DNA from: Diplolepis rosae
Lineage: Eukaryota > Arthropoda > Insecta > Hymenoptera > Diplolepididae
Assembly (NCBI GenBank): GCA_030998225.1
Contig: JAPYXD010000045.1
Location: 1,178,001-1,242,000 of the forward strand
Direction of reading: 5' to 3'
Length of the DNA: 64,000 bases
This document shows, piece after piece, positions 1-11,849 of the stretch (position 1 is its first letter; every line of letters begins with the position of its first letter). The notes under the pieces are model-generated. The model was given only the letters and a program-made list of their open reading frames with translations. It was not told where the DNA came from and searched no databases. Both the position numbers and the translations under genes were made by a program.

Positions 1-1456
1 GTCTATACGATGAGGCATCCCCTAGAGGCTTGTTGCCCTTCCTCAGCAGGACCAACCTCTGCTTCTTCCAGTCTCCGAAGAACCTCCCCTCCCGAAGACA
101 GGAGTTAAAGACTTCTAGGAGGATCTCCGGGTATACCCCGATCACCTCTTTGAGGATCTCGTTCGGTAACCCATCGATCCCCGGCGCTGTGTTTGCCTTG
201 AGCCTTCCACCCGCTCTCTTTAGTTCTTCGAGAGTGAAGAGTTCTTCGCACCGGACCACGCAGGAGCTTCGGTCCTGTCTTTGGAACGGCTCTACATGCA
301 GAAACAAGCTTCGCACGATGTACTTGACCTGATCGGGATTATCCAGGCCCGGGGTCTTTCTTCTAGTCACCAATCTCTTGGTGACTATTCTGAAGGCGAG
401 ACCCCATGGGTCCTTCTCGACCTCACCAATCAAGTCTTTCCAGCACTGAAGTCGGCTTTTCTTTATGCCTTGCCTCAGAGCTGATTTTGCTTTTTTCAAT
501 GCCTCGTGCAGTAGAGAATCACCCTTTGAGCGGGTGAATCTCCGCCGCGCTGCGAGGCATTACCGACGCAGGACAGATAACTGGTTGTTCCACCAGTACA
601 TTGAGTCCCCGGTACGCCCGTGCCCCCGTCGAGGCATCGAGTGATCACATGCTGCGACCACTTTCCGCCTCGCCGCCCGCACGGTGTCCTCCAACGACCC
701 AGCAGACTTAGCCCAACCAAGCTCATCTATGAGCCTGGTTTCCTCAAGATGTTTATGTAGCCTGTCTTTGCTGAGTCGTCTTGTGTTCCAGGAGGGGCTC
801 CTTCCTTTGCCGCCCCTTCCCGTATTCACTGGGTGACTCCGTTCGCGGATGCTAAACTCAATGCACCGGTGGTCACTCAAAGTTATTACCTGGAGGACGC
901 ACCAGTCGACTATCCTTGAGGCAAGACGGGGCGCGGCAAACGTGAGGTCGATAATCGACCCCCCCGCTCCTCGTCTGAACGTAAAATCCCTGCCCTGATT
1001 CAATACAATCAGGTCATTCCTAGCGGCCATCTCGCCGACCAAGATCCCCCTTCTGTCCAGACGGGCTTCGCCCCACTCGGGCGACTTGCTATTAAAGTCA
1101 CCCGCGATAAGGGACCGCCCACTAGCCTCTCTGAGGCTTTCCTCAAGGAGGAGGATCTGGGTCTCGAAGATCTCGAAGGGATCGTTGGGAGAGAAGTAGC
1201 AGCTGTACACACGTACCCCCGCCACCTCCACCCAAACGAACCCCGCGTCGGTCTCCAGGAAATCCCCGATGCTCAAATCATGGCTGCAAACAAGGATCCC
1301 AGCTCTCCTTGATGCATCCTGGTACCAAGAAGAGTTTTCGGACCATTTGTGTTGCTCACTAATGAGCAACACATCGGCCCTCCTCTCCCTGGCAGTCTGC
1401 ATCAGAAGGTTCTGGGCTTCCTTTCCTCTCCCAAGGTTGAGCTGCAGGAACTTCAA
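1..1456 (-). pseudogene. R1-clade LINE copy A, ORF2 (endonuclease and start of RT)
   Basis: On the minus strand this reads as ORF2 of an R1-clade non-LTR retrotransposon. The apurinic-like endonuclease domain runs from about 1456 down to 830. It begins with an LQLNL start, then shows an SEQ motif, the GDFNSKSPEW catalytic block and a late LSDHR motif. A linker to reverse transcriptase follows, broken by a stop near 560. The first RT block (APGIDGLPNEI) continues in a shifted frame to the window edge. No ATG opens the frame: a TTG overlaps the ORF1 stop, so translation may couple to ORF1. Copy B at 9922-14166 is a close relative that lacks part of this endonuclease. Copy A is dead, by stop and frameshift, and its 3' end lies outside the window. 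Confidence 0.9.
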
Positions 1457-1660
1457 TTTCTTCCTCTCAACCTCCGGAGCTCTGCCCTAAATATTGGGCA
1501 AGAACCGCTCCCCGAAGCATGGGCGACATCTTTTTCACCCCTGTCAGCGCAGGTCAGGCACCAAGGGGGAGCCTTGCACTCCTTGGCCACGTGCGACGCG
1601 CCCCCACACCTCCAGCAGGCATCCTTCCTGCCTGGAAGCGTGCAGCCGCGCGACACATGG
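1453..1660 (-). pseudogene. R1-clade LINE copy A, 3' end of ORF1 (zinc-knuckle Gag-like)
   Basis: This is the C-terminal part of the nucleic-acid-binding ORF1 protein. CCHC knuckles are visible (CWRCGGASHVAKEC, then CLTC with a distal GSGSC), and the product ends LRRLRGRN just before ORF2. The matching stretch of copy B (11640-11849) is nearly identical. Similarity stops near 1660, so the insertion looks 5'-truncated, as is common for LINEs. The ORF1 stop TGA overlaps the first codon of the ORF2 frame. Confidence 0.85.
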
Positions 1661-2044
1661 CCATATATTGTGGTAAGGTTGTCGATGCAGATAATATCTA
1701 AACTGTCCGCTTTTACTGGAAGTATTATGTAACCATTGTTTACAGGGATATAACTTTCGATGTGGAGGAGGAAAGGCGAGTGGTTACACTTTTACTTCTA
1801 CGTATCGCTTTAATAAACTACTATCGCAATTATCGGTGCCTATTATTGTATACGTTGGCTGATTTCGCAAGCAAATTTTATAACCATCTATTTCTTTACA
1901 ATTGTTTCATTTTTTAGAGTCAGTAGGCGTGTAACTCACTTTGTCAATGAATAAGAATTTGTGATCTGGTATTCTTGATGATGGATGGATAAAACCACCA
2001 GAACCACATTGCTGTCATCTGGAATGGAATTAATAATTTTACAA
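1661..2044. other. Intergenic, no gene seen
   Basis: AT-rich sequence between the 5'-truncated LINE and the Gypsy relic. I find no coding frame, TIR or tandem repeat here. It could be flank of either element. Confidence 0.5.
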
Positions 2045-2960
2045 GTTACCATGAAGTCGAAATGTTTCTCTTTGAAAGTTAGCACTATAATTGTTGTCGT
2101 GTCTTGTGACGATAGTTGCTAGTCCTTTCCAGCTAGGAGATAGCTTATTTGCTGGGATAAGGTTAGGACATTTCACTAGATCCCCTGGTTCATAGAGGCT
2201 TTGGGGAATTACTATTCTGCTGTCCAGTATCTTCTTATTTCTAAATTTAGTAATTTCTAGACGTTCTTTTGCCTAGTTCAGATAATATATATCCTCTAGG
2301 TGTAATGGGCAGTGGCCCAACTATGTCTATGGCTATAGTATCGTTAAGGTTTGTCGGAATATCCGGTATTATCCCTTCGCATTCTCCGAGTTCTTGTGCT
2401 ATCTCAACGCTTTTGTTTTCTCCGTAATTCTGAAACGTTAGGGAACCGTTTGCCTCTCGAATAATTTCTCTCTTTTCTTCTTGTGTCAATTCAGTATAAG
2501 ACGTTAAACAAATATGAAATCACTGTCTTGTTTTTTTATTTGACATGAAATTAAGCATGTCCTTTAGTTTAAGTTCCTCGACAGGAGTAAAAGTGGGATC
2601 GACAAAGTGATATTGTATTATAGTGAGCTTGTTATTTATTCCATCTGTATAAATTTTTGAATCCTGTTCATCTTCTGATATTAATTCATCCGCACCTATA
2701 TATCGTTTTTTTGTTGGTTCTTCTGCTGATGATGATTGCTGCACCGAGTGATTCCTTATCAGAATCGATTTTGACTGAACTTTTTGTCAACAAATCGGGT
2801 TCGTCATATTTTCTTTCTATCTTTGGATCGTGAATCAGAAATAGTCGAGATAGACAATCCACAGTCGAAGTCGAAACTAGTCCAAGTCTCTCGACTAATA
2901 TCATTAATTTGTTATTATGCTCTGTAATGTGGCAAAGTTTTACCTCGTCACATTTGGTAA
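2045..2960 (-). pseudogene. Ty3/Gypsy pol relic (RNase H end to integrase)
   Basis: Three minus-strand pieces in different frames follow the order of a Gypsy polyprotein. At about 2904-2860 there is a VERLGLVS...VDCLSRL stretch of the type that ends RNase H. At 2489-2247 the start of the integrase core appears (AIDIVGPLPITPRGYIL, carrying the first catalytic Asp). At 2246-2045 comes the integrase tail (GDLV...KLSPSWKGLATI). The rest of the integrase core, with the second Asp and the Glu, is deleted at about 2246. It is a dead fragment with no LTR recognised beside it. It differs from the large LTR element at 19609-36013. Confidence 0.7.
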
Positions 2961-3960
2961 GTTGTAGATATCCCGGCTAGAAAATCGTCTCATCTCGCTG
3001 CCGCACGATGCTCCCGGGGTTTGCCTTTATTCTCTTTAGTGATTAATAAAATTTAAGAATTAAAACTGAAATATGTTAAATTCCTTTTGTATGACCTTGC
3101 CTCGAGCTCTACACTACGAAGGACATCGAGGGACTCATCGGAGCTCTGGGGACGCCTAGAGAGCTGATGGTCGATTGCTACCTCTCCAAAATTATGAATC
3201 GCAGCCAAGCTGCATAAAATTAATCTGTCTCACTATGAAAAGAACCTCTCATATTTTGTGAGAATTTGAAATATAGGATAAATCTTTTCGATTGTCATTT
3301 ATGATCAATTCAATTCCCTCCAACCCTTATTTATGTTCAAAAATTATATTTTATACTCAGGAAAGACATTTGTTTAAAAAAATATATTTGGGTGGAACAA
3401 ATATTTGCTTTGATATTTCGGGAAAATTGAAAGAAATTTGTCTTTAAATCATGAAAAAGTATGTTCTCAAAATTAAATACCTAAATATCATTATTTAATA
3501 ATACCTATTTAATTAGAAGTATTTTAAATATTACTAGTTCATTCAATGATCAAATGAATCGATAGTATTGAAAAAACTACCGAATAAAGCAGTAGGATTT
3601 TTCTAAGATTTAATAGAAAACTACTATTTATTATGAAAATTGCTTACCAAAGTAATCGGCAATTGAGCTGATGCATCGAAGAAAAGCACCTAAACTTATT
3701 TCGCTGAGACTGGGAAGTCCTGTTGCCATTTGAAAATCAAGTTAAGAATTCGAAGTTTTCAAAAATATATTCTGATAAAGAATTTAATTATGTGCATCTC
3801 TTTTCTTAATTAAAAATTTTGTATTTTTTACCGTTTTCAAAATATCTACAAGAAACTATTTTTTTGTAAAATAAAAAATTCCTTGTTGTTTGTTTACTTC
3901 AACTCGTGGCAACAGCCAATATTTTGAATTTTTTGATGACTCCGGAAGAAAATGATCTTT
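2961..3960. other. Intergenic, AT-rich, no gene seen
   Basis: About 1 kb of mostly AT-rich DNA between the Gypsy relic and mariner A. No frame, inverted repeat or tandem repeat stands out. A short GC-richer patch at 2990-3180 may be the edge of an older element. Confidence 0.5.
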
Positions 3961-5262
3961 TACAAACAAAGTCATTTCACTTTTTTCCGCTAGATGACTT
4001 TAGTCGTTCGAAGTCGTTTTTCTCCATTGCAAACTTCAGACCGTACATGTTATTTGACAGCTGACGTTTCATAGATTATTCAGTAAAAAAAAGTTTTAAA
4101 TTTTGTTGTTTATTTATTGTTTTGCATTGATTTGGAATGGAGATTGCAGATGGTTATTTTCGTCACATTTTACTTCATTACTTCCGAAAAGGTAAAAACG
4201 CAGTGCAAGCTCGGAAAAAGTTGTTTGATGTTTATGGTGAAAAATCATTAACAGAACGCCAGTACCTGAATTGGTTTGCTCGTTTTTTTAACGGAGATTT
4301 TGATCTCAAAGATGCACCACGCTTCGGACGCCCAACTGAAGTTGATAACGACAAAATAAAAGCAATGATGTATGAATGAAATTCATGAAATTCAAATGAA
4401 CCGGCGTAGTACGACACGAGAGATTGCAAAGCAGTTTAAAATATCACATATATGCGTTGAAAGACATTTAAAACAACTTGGTTAGGTTAATAAGCTCGAT
4501 ATTTGGGTTCTTCACAAATTGAACGAAATTCAACTCACCAAACGAATTTCCATTTAAAATTCACTGCTGAAACGTAATACAACCGATCCATTTTTCAAAC
4601 GAATCATAACGGGCGATGAAAAATGGGTTGTTTACGATAATGTCATGCGAAAAAGATCATGGAGCTAGCGAGTTGAGTCTGCACAATCAAAATCAAATGC
4701 CGATATTCATCAAAAGAAGCTTATTCTGAGCGTTTGGTGGGATTCCAAAGGTATTGCTCATTTTTAGCTGCTCCCAAGGAACCAAACTATCAATTCGAAT
4801 GTCTATTATCGCTAACTATTGAAATTAGACAAATAAATGAAGGAAAAGCGGCCAGAACTGGCAACTAGTAAAGGCGTCATCTTCCATCAAGATAACGCCA
4901 GACCACATATATCTTTGATCAGATGCAAAAAATGATTGGAGTTAGGCTGGGAAGTGATGCCTCATCCACCGTATAGTCCTGACCTTGCACCATCTGATTA
5001 TCATTTATTCCGTACACTTTAAAACCATTTGAATGGAAAAACATTCGATTCAAATGAGGCTGTCAAAAATGAGTTGATTCATTTTTTTGCCTCTAAGAAA
5101 CAAACTTTCTACGAAAGGGGAATTATGAAGCTGACTGAAAGATGGGAAAAGGTCATCGAACAGAATGGTCAATACATAATTGATTAATGATTGTTCTTGG
5201 TATTAATAAACTTGCTTTGAAAATCATGAAAATAAAACGAAATGACTTTGTTGACAACCCAA
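3961..5262 (+). mobile_element. mariner copy A
   Basis: A roughly 1.3-kb mariner. The left inverted repeat (acaaagtcatttcactttt, near 3965-3985) matches the reverse complement of the right one (aaaacgaaatgactttgttg, 5234-5253). Between them lies a decayed transposase gene. The length and ITR size fit mariner. No confident TA duplication can be assigned because the outermost bases have diverged. Confidence 0.8.
4137..5187 (+). pseudogene. mariner transposase, decayed
   Basis: The ATG at 4137 opens an 80-residue N-terminal segment (helix-turn-helix, with the RQYLNWFARFFNGDFDL block), ended by a frameshift at about 4377. Pieces in other frames continue the family order: the second HTH, ITGDEKWV with the first catalytic Asp near 4610-4630, HQDNARPH with the second Asp near 4885, and YSPDLAPSDYHLF with the third Asp near 4973-5010. 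It ends with the typical RWEKVIEQNG at about 5150. All three Asp of the DD34D triad are legible, but several frameshifts and stops make the gene non-functional. It differs in sequence from mariners B and C, so it belongs to another mariner lineage. Confidence 0.85.
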
Positions 5263-5579
5263 TAGTATTATTAGAGCAACTTAAAAATAAAACAGTAAAT
5301 ATTATTATAAACAAACAAAAAATTGCATCAATTTTTTCCGATACATTGCAAAAATCATAAATTTCAATAGTCAAGGATCCTAAAAGTCTGGAAACGGTCG
5401 AATATTTCGAAAAAAATAGTCACGACAAAAGTTGTAGAGTATTCAGTGGGTTTTTAAATGGGCTAGTCAAAAGTCAGGTCGGATTCCATTTTTTGGAACT
5501 TACGCGTCCCAACTTGTTTTTTTTCAAATAAGTACTCCTATTTTCTATTGAAAATTCGTAAACTAGGGTACAATGACAC
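5263..5579. other. Intergenic, no gene seen
   Basis: Short AT-rich spacer between the right end of mariner A and the presumed poly(A) end of the minus-strand LINE. Nothing recognisable. Confidence 0.5.
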
Positions 5580-8275
5580 ATACATTTTATTTATTTTTAT
5601 TTTTTTAAAATTTTATTTGAGCATTTTTAGTCTCTTTGGCTAAAGACTATTATGCTCTTACAAATGTATACAGGTATGTACATATTGTTTATATTTTTAC
5701 AATATACGTTGTATACATTTCTACAATAAATGTACATAGAGTTCACCTATTGTTATAGTGACTTTTCTTATATACTATTGTTGCATTGCGTTTTATACAT
5801 GTGCTTATATTCTAAGGTTGCGTTGCTTGAAAAACGTGTGTAGAGCTTTGCATCCAGAGACTTTAGGTTTTGTAAATAGTACTATTACAGAGAGAGGTAG
5901 TTGCAATTTTTTTCTGTGAACTCAATGCCACTGCCGTACTCAGTGATGAATGTGCTGGTGTTGTCTCTAGCAGTTTTTCTAGCCATTTCCTTTAAGTCTA
6001 TGAATGGTATTTTCCATTTGCCAATAGCAGCATTTTTGGAGCTTCTTTAGCGTGATGGTCTGCCAGTTCATTACCTAGAACTCTATTATACGAAGGAACC
6101 CAGTAGAATTTTACTTTGTTCTTATTGTTTTTGTTTGTGAGGTTGATGACTTTACTTCTGCGTTCGTACAGATAGGGATTAGTTCTGATATCAAATTTTA
6201 TACTTTTTAAAGATGTGAGGACACGGAGTGAGTCTGAAAAATATAAATTTATTTTTGTTGAAATTTAACGTGTATTCTACAGCATTTAAAAGTGCAATAC
6301 TTCCGGCAGTGTAGATAGAGGCATTTTTGTTTATACTAATTATTGAAAGAGTGGAGTGTTCAAGATTGATCGAAGCACATCCTACGGATTTAGAATCTAT
6401 CGATTTGCTACCATCAGTATAAATAGCAGTGGTAAGCTTTTGTTTGTGTCAGACTGTATGTATAGAATTTTATTCCCAATTTTACTGATTGTGTCATAAA
6501 CAAGTAGTTGTATGGATGGTTTTCTCAATTGGCTTTTTACATGTGTTGACAGCTCCCTGACTAGACCAGATTCCAATGTCGTCAGCAAATTGCGATATCT
6601 ACTGTACACTGGCCTTTTCGAAAGCCTGATTGGCTTTTAGGTAAAACATTATTTTCTTCGACCCACCATTGTAGTTTGTTTTTATCATGGTTTTAAGCAG
6701 CTTGTTTACACAGGATTTTAGTGAAAGTGGTCTAACTTTTGAGTCCTCTCCTTTACCTACAAAATGAAAAAATGTGTTTTTGCACTGTTGTGGGTAACTG
6801 TTAGATTTATAATTTCGTTAAAGATATCGAGCAGAAACAGTTTGTATTTTATAGGTGGTCTTTGTAAAGTGTCGTAGTCAATACCGTCAACACCAGGACT
6901 AGAGTGAATATTTTTGTAGTTCAAAGCTTCATTAAATTCCGCAAAGGTAAAGGAAGAGCTAAGTATGTTTTATTTTTTTGCATTTAGGGTACTGATTTTA
7001 TCCAGCGCCGGTTCTATTTTGTTGTTTTTATGGTGGTTTCAGGAGTATGCCTAGGCTTTATTTTAACCAACTCATTTTTAGGAATCTTACATGTGTTCCA
7101 AACATATTTAGGGTTGGTTGTAATATCCAAACTTTGTGCAAATTCTTTGTAATGTTCTCTACGTTTAGTCTTGAAAGTTTTGTTAGCTATTGCGCAGCGT
7201 TTTTTGTATTCAATATAATCATTTAGTTGTTGTGTGTGTTTCCATTTCAAAAAAGCGCATTTACGAAGTCTTTTAGCCTTGTCACACTGATGGTTCTACC
7301 ATAGAACTGGGTTTTTGTGAATTTTATTGCAAAAATTTTTTTTGCTTGGCGTGTGTGTTTCAATTGCGTTAATTATGGTTTCTGTAAATTTGTCATATTT
7401 TTTGCTTGCACTAAGTTTATCATATTCTTATGACCTAAAAACGGGAAGCTCTTCTTCTAAATACTCATTAACTGATAGCCGTTTAGCACGAGTCGATCTT
7501 AATTTGAACGATTTTTAACGATAAATAGTTTTTTTGTACATTTTGGTGTTACCGGTATTATGATATTGAGGAAAGTAGATGGCCTTTCCGGTTTTTTGTA
7601 TAAATACTAAAGTTCGTGAAAAATGCAAGACGGATAATATTTAGATGGAAGAATATTTTTAGACCGAAAAAAATTTGAAAGCGTGCATTTTGTATTGAGG
7701 GAATCGAACCTCCGAATATACATGCCTATACGGGGACTTACTGTGATAATCGCACCAAGCCAACACCGCTTACAGCATTTCAAACAATTTTCGGTATATT
7801 TCACTTATTAGTTTGTTTGAATAAATTTAAGGTTTTAGAGTGACATCTCTTTGGTGTGATTGCAACACCATCTAAAAATTGTCTATTCACGAAAGTGTTT
7901 GCAATCACACCCAAGAGATGTCACTCTAAAACCTTAAATTTATTCAAACAAGCTAATAAGTGAAATATACCGAAAATTGTTTGAAATGCTGTAAGCGGTG
8001 TTGGCTTGGTGCGATTATCACAGTAAGTCCCCGGATAGGCATGTATATTCGGAGGTTCGATTCCTCCTGGCACATGCAAAATGCACGCTTTAAAATTTTT
8101 TTCGGTCTAAAAATATTCTTCCATCTAAATATTATCCGTCTTGCATATTTCACGAACTTTAGTATTTATACAAAAAACCGGAAAGGCCATCTACTTTCCT
8201 CGATAAATAGTTTTATCAACATTAATTTGTATGTGTATGGGGAAGTGACCTGAACCCTATAACGGGTGACTTCCG
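5580..8275 (-). pseudogene. RNase H-type LINE, ORF2 relic (endonuclease end, RT, RNase H)
   Basis: Minus-strand LINE read from right to left. The last endonuclease block (GHFPIHIQI) lies near 8250. The linker to RT (CDKAKRLRKCAF then KWKHTQQL) lies near 7290-7200. The first RT blocks (SPGVDGIDY) are near 6900, and an RNase H domain (IYTAGSIALLNAVE near 6300, WVPSYNRVLGNELADHHAKEA near 6100) closes the order. Most of RT, including the catalytic FADD region, is missing between about 6600 and 6800. Several stops are present. A T-rich tract at 5585-5612 is the likely poly(A) tail in antisense. The RNase H suggests an I- or Ingi-like clade, but the clade call is uncertain. The palindromic element at 7533-8201 sits inside this gene. 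Confidence 0.7.
7533..8201. mobile_element. Palindromic tRNA-derived element with 13-bp target duplication
   Basis: Two arms of about 305 bp (7568-7872 and 7899-8201) are inverted copies of each other around a short spacer. Each arm holds a tRNA-like block. On the right arm at 7998-8074 there is an A-box-like TGGCTTGGTGCG and a B box GGTTCGATTCC, with a T-stem GGAGG/CCTCC. The left arm carries the same block on the minus strand (7694-7766). The 13-bp sequence GATAAATAGTTTT occurs at 7520-7532 and again at 8202-8214. Removing everything between restores a continuous reading of the host LINE. The TSD length and pol III boxes suggest a SINE moved by LINE machinery; the mirror arrangement is unusual. 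Confidence 0.75.
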
Positions 8276-9123
8276 CTGAAACGAGAAAATAAAATAAAAT
8301 TTTTATCGAGGTGGACCCGAAGATTCGGGATTGCCGTTGGCGTCACCGGCGTTACTTAGGCGGCTTTCAGTATGAGCACCTGGCGTCTCACGACGCCATA
8401 TTTATAAATTTGATGACCCTGAAAATATAAAACTTTACATGCAAAAAGAAAAAGGCGACGCAAAGCAACAGGGTTCCGGCTAGGGCTGGATAGATTCGGG
8501 AGTTCGGATCAGGTAACTTTTCAGGTTAGGAAGGGAGACTTAACCTTAAACATAGAAGCTCTCGCAAAAAAGAATTAAAATGAATTATGCAGCATAAAAA
8601 AGGCAGGCTACAATTTATTCAATAAATGGGCAAAGGCCTGGCTCGATACAAAATCAACCAAATAATTATTGCCAAAAATGGCATACAGTGTCTAAGCTTA
8701 ATATGCAGGCTCTGAGAGAGCCTGAGAGCCACACAGGTATATACAATAATCTACAATGACCTGGAATTGAGTCTTAGAAACTTACCGGGCTTCTGGCCGC
8801 AATCTCGCGCCTTACTTGGTCCAGATCAAAACTGGTGGCGCCCATTTAAAAGATGTTTTGATAATTCTTGGCTACCTGCCACTCGGTCAACAATGACATA
8901 TGTAATAAAGCTGCGCGCCACAGGTGTCGCGAAATTTTATTACATCAGTTGGAAAGGTTGGCGCACGCGCATTGAGCTCAGGCTTGCGCGGGCGACTCGT
9001 CTTGTGAGAACGACGGCGCCAGGCAACCAATAAGCTGAAGCGTCTATCGGTCAGCTTTCCCCATTGGCTTAAAACGCCGGGGGGTGCGTTTAACCCTTTA
9101 AGGGTCAAAATGGCATAAACGAT
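8276..9123. other. Unassigned region with GC-rich patches
   Basis: Locally GC-rich stretches (8330-8560 and 8770-9110) alternate with AT-rich DNA. It could contain regulatory or LTR sequence of an unrecognised element. I find no supported coding frame, no TG...CA-bounded repeat and no second copy in this window. Confidence 0.4.
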
Positions 9124-9900
9124 ACACCGGTCTTTGAGGCCGTGTAACTTATGCTATTCGTGACTGAAAAAATTGAGAGGAATATATTTTTGTAGTTCAA
9201 GATGTGCCCTTTCCGGTGGTTAATACGAAATTGATCTAAAAAATTATTAATTATAAAAAAATTCAGTTTAAAAAAAAAGCACGATTTTTTCGATCTTTTT
9301 TTTTTAAAGCAATAAATTTATAGCGAACATTACCAAGAATAAAAATTTCTTAAAATTGGTCAAAGAATACATACAAATTTTTTCGGGTTGATTTGAGTAA
9401 TTTTTTTATTTTGCAAAAATTATGCTATTTGCAAAATTGAAACTTTGCTCGAAACATTTTGAAAAAATTCAGACGTATTCTTTGAGTGATTCTAAGAACT
9501 TTTCATTCTTGGTCATTTTCTCGGTTTGTTCATATTTTCTGACAAAAAAAATCCTGAATTTATTTGTGGAAATTTTGTAATTCGGGCGCCATTTTGTAAA
9601 GACAAAAGTGAAAAATTAATCTCTGAACCACACCTTCTTAAAGTTCAAATATTTTTTCCACCGGTTAAAAATGTTCCAGGTCGATGACAGACCGGGAAAC
9701 CTTTCAAAACTCGCTTTCAAAAAAAAAAAGATCGAAAAAATCGTGCTTTTTTTTAGATGAATTTTTTTAATAATTAATAATTTTTTAGATCAATTTCGTA
9801 TTCACCATCGGAAAGGGCACATCTTGAACTTCAAAAATATAATCCTCTCAATTTTTTCAGTCGCGAATAGCATAAGTTACATGGCCTTAAAGACCGGTGT
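9124..9900. mobile_element. Fold-back element, about 777 bp
   Basis: The left end ACACCGGTCTTTGAGGCC (9124) is the inverted match of the right end GGCCTTAAAGACCGGTGT (ending 9900). Inverted similarity continues inward for about 190 bp on each side (9124-9310 and 9715-9900). Weaker symmetry near 9360 and 9475 suggests the whole element was once a near-perfect palindrome. No coding frame. I could not define a target duplication. The right end lies only a few bases from the split MITE that starts at 9910. Confidence 0.75.
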
Positions 9901-10740
9901 GACACAATACCCTAGCGGACCTTCCCTCGGACTGGTACCTTGACGAAGTCCTTCTCTTGGCTATGCCAAAAAAGGACGGGTGGGGAGGCTTAGCAGACGG
10001 CCCTCTGGTCATGGAGGTTGTAGTGTCCCGATGAGTCGGTGAACAAATGCAGGGGGCTCTATAGACGGGCATCTTCCCATTGCGTGAAGGGTGCCCTATA
10101 AACGGGTCTATCCCAGGTTGGGAGTGGGGGACGCTATAAACGCGTCTATCCCCATGCATGGAGAAGGATGTATGCCCCAGGTAGCGGCGCTGAGAGTGAG
10201 TCTGCGAGTGCTTGTGACGAATGAGTGAACTTAACGAATGTCAGCGCCGCATGACTGTGATATGTGTCCTTCGAATGTGAGAGGAGAACCTATAGACGGT
10301 CTCCCTGTTGAAAGAGGCTAAGAGCGAAATGGTGTATGGAATCTCCTGGGGGACACTGCAAAGCCTCCGCAGTCTGTGACCAAGAACAGTCCAAACGATC
10401 GTTTCCGTATGGCATCCCACTGGGAGTGCTTCGTCGCCGAGTGGTGTCTTCCCCGGCCCACGAGGAGGCGAGGCTGCTGTGAGCCTAGCTCTGCCGAGGT
10501 GGTGTGCCATGCGGAATCAGAAGCCAGCCACTTCGGGACCTTGATCAGGTAGTGCGTATTGAACACAGGTGTCGGAGCCTGTGTTGCCTCGAGCGAGTGC
10601 GGTCGTTCCGTGTATTCCGGGACCGGCTAAGCGGAGGTTGGGCCTCAGGGAACTGGGGTAGGACTTCGGTCCGAGGGTACACCCGTTCCCAACTTTTCCG
10701 ACCCGCTCCTCTACGCACGATGCGCTGGTGAAATTGATTT

Positions 10741-11849
10741 ATGAATTTTAATAAAAAAACTGTGGAGAAAGTGGACTTGGGTGCTTTATCAGGAGCTGAG
10801 GGATGAAAGGACGTCCTTCAGCTCCTGAAGGAGCAAAAAGAGAAAATGGGAAAGTTAGCTAGGGCCCTGAGCGTAATGAAAAAGGGTATGCTCAGGAATA
10901 ACCCTGGCTTTGTGAAAGACTGGGTCAATGAGGCAGCTGAGGTGTTGGGCGGTATGCTCAACACCCACAGGTGCCTACTTGAAAGCGGGGTGGAACTCCA
11001 GAAGAGGCTGGAGACCCACCCCGCCTCGAAAAAAATGGGTATCTTCCGGAGACCACGCTCTGCGTCTCTGGGAGACACACCACAAACGCAGACAAAAGAT
11101 GAGAAGAGGGCAGCCCCCTCCTCCCCACAGGAAAGAAAACAAAGAAAAAGAAACAAGTGGTAACGGAGAGAAGGTCGAAGGACCCTGTGCAAGAAGCACA
11201 GGGTACAAACGACAAGAGTACCCCGAAGCGCTCCTCGCCCGCCAGGTCGGGCGACGCCATCAAGGTGTCGGCGAAGGACGGCCAGTCCTACGCCGACATC
11301 TAGAAGGAGATAAAGGCAAAAGTCGACCCCCGGAAGGCAGGACTTAAGGTCCTGTCGATCCGGAGGACCAGAAAGGAAGAAGTCCTTCTGGTCCACAAAA
11401 AGGGGGGAGACGTTTCGGCCTTCCGAAAGGAGCTCGACCTGGCGGTCGGGGAAAGGGCGCAACTTCCAGCCCTGGTCTCGACGAGGTCCTTCGAAATTAG
11501 AGACCTCGACGAGACCGTTGAAAAAGAGGAGGTTGTGTCTGCCCTGTGCTTGGCATTGGGCAGACCAGCTTTTGAGGGGTCCTGCAGGCTCTTCACCCGC
11601 TTTGGTGGGGTGAAGACTGCAGTGATCCGGCTAGCTGAGGCAGACGCCGCCCGGGGCTGCAGCAACCCCAACAGGAAAAACGCCTGTTGGAGATGCGGCG
11701 CAACGGGACACTTGGCCAGGACCTGTAAGGCGCCACCAAGGTGCCTGTCATGCGTAGACAGGGGCGACAAAGATGTCGCCCATGTGTCAGGGAGCGGCTC
11801 CTGCCCGGTCTTCCGGGAAGAGCTTCGGAGGTTGAGAGGCAGGAATTGA
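10741..11849 (+). pseudogene. R1-clade LINE copy B, ORF1
   Basis: An ATG at 10741 starts a frame that is soon broken near 10805. Recognisable protein resumes at 10846 (MGKLARALSVMKKG...), shifts frame around 11160-11300, and then reads open to the stop at 11847-11849. The C-terminal part carries CCHC knuckles (CWRCGATGHLARTC at about 11690-11730 and CLSC...GSGSC at about 11750-11800). The low-complexity middle is basic and Pro/Ser-rich, as usual for this protein, which coats the LINE RNA. A long frame on the opposite strand over 10818-11462 is only a shadow of the GC-rich codon use here. Confidence 0.8.

Noticed and set aside
7998..8074. Possible functional tRNA gene
   Set aside because: A and B boxes and a T-stem are good, but the acceptor stem relies on several G-U pairs, no credible anticodon arm forms, and the block is mirrored inside a mobile palindrome. 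Treated as tRNA-derived.
10818..11462. Long minus-strand frame of 214 codons
   Set aside because: Lies opposite the GC-rich ORF1 of LINE copy B and encodes low-complexity sequence; a shadow of the real gene.
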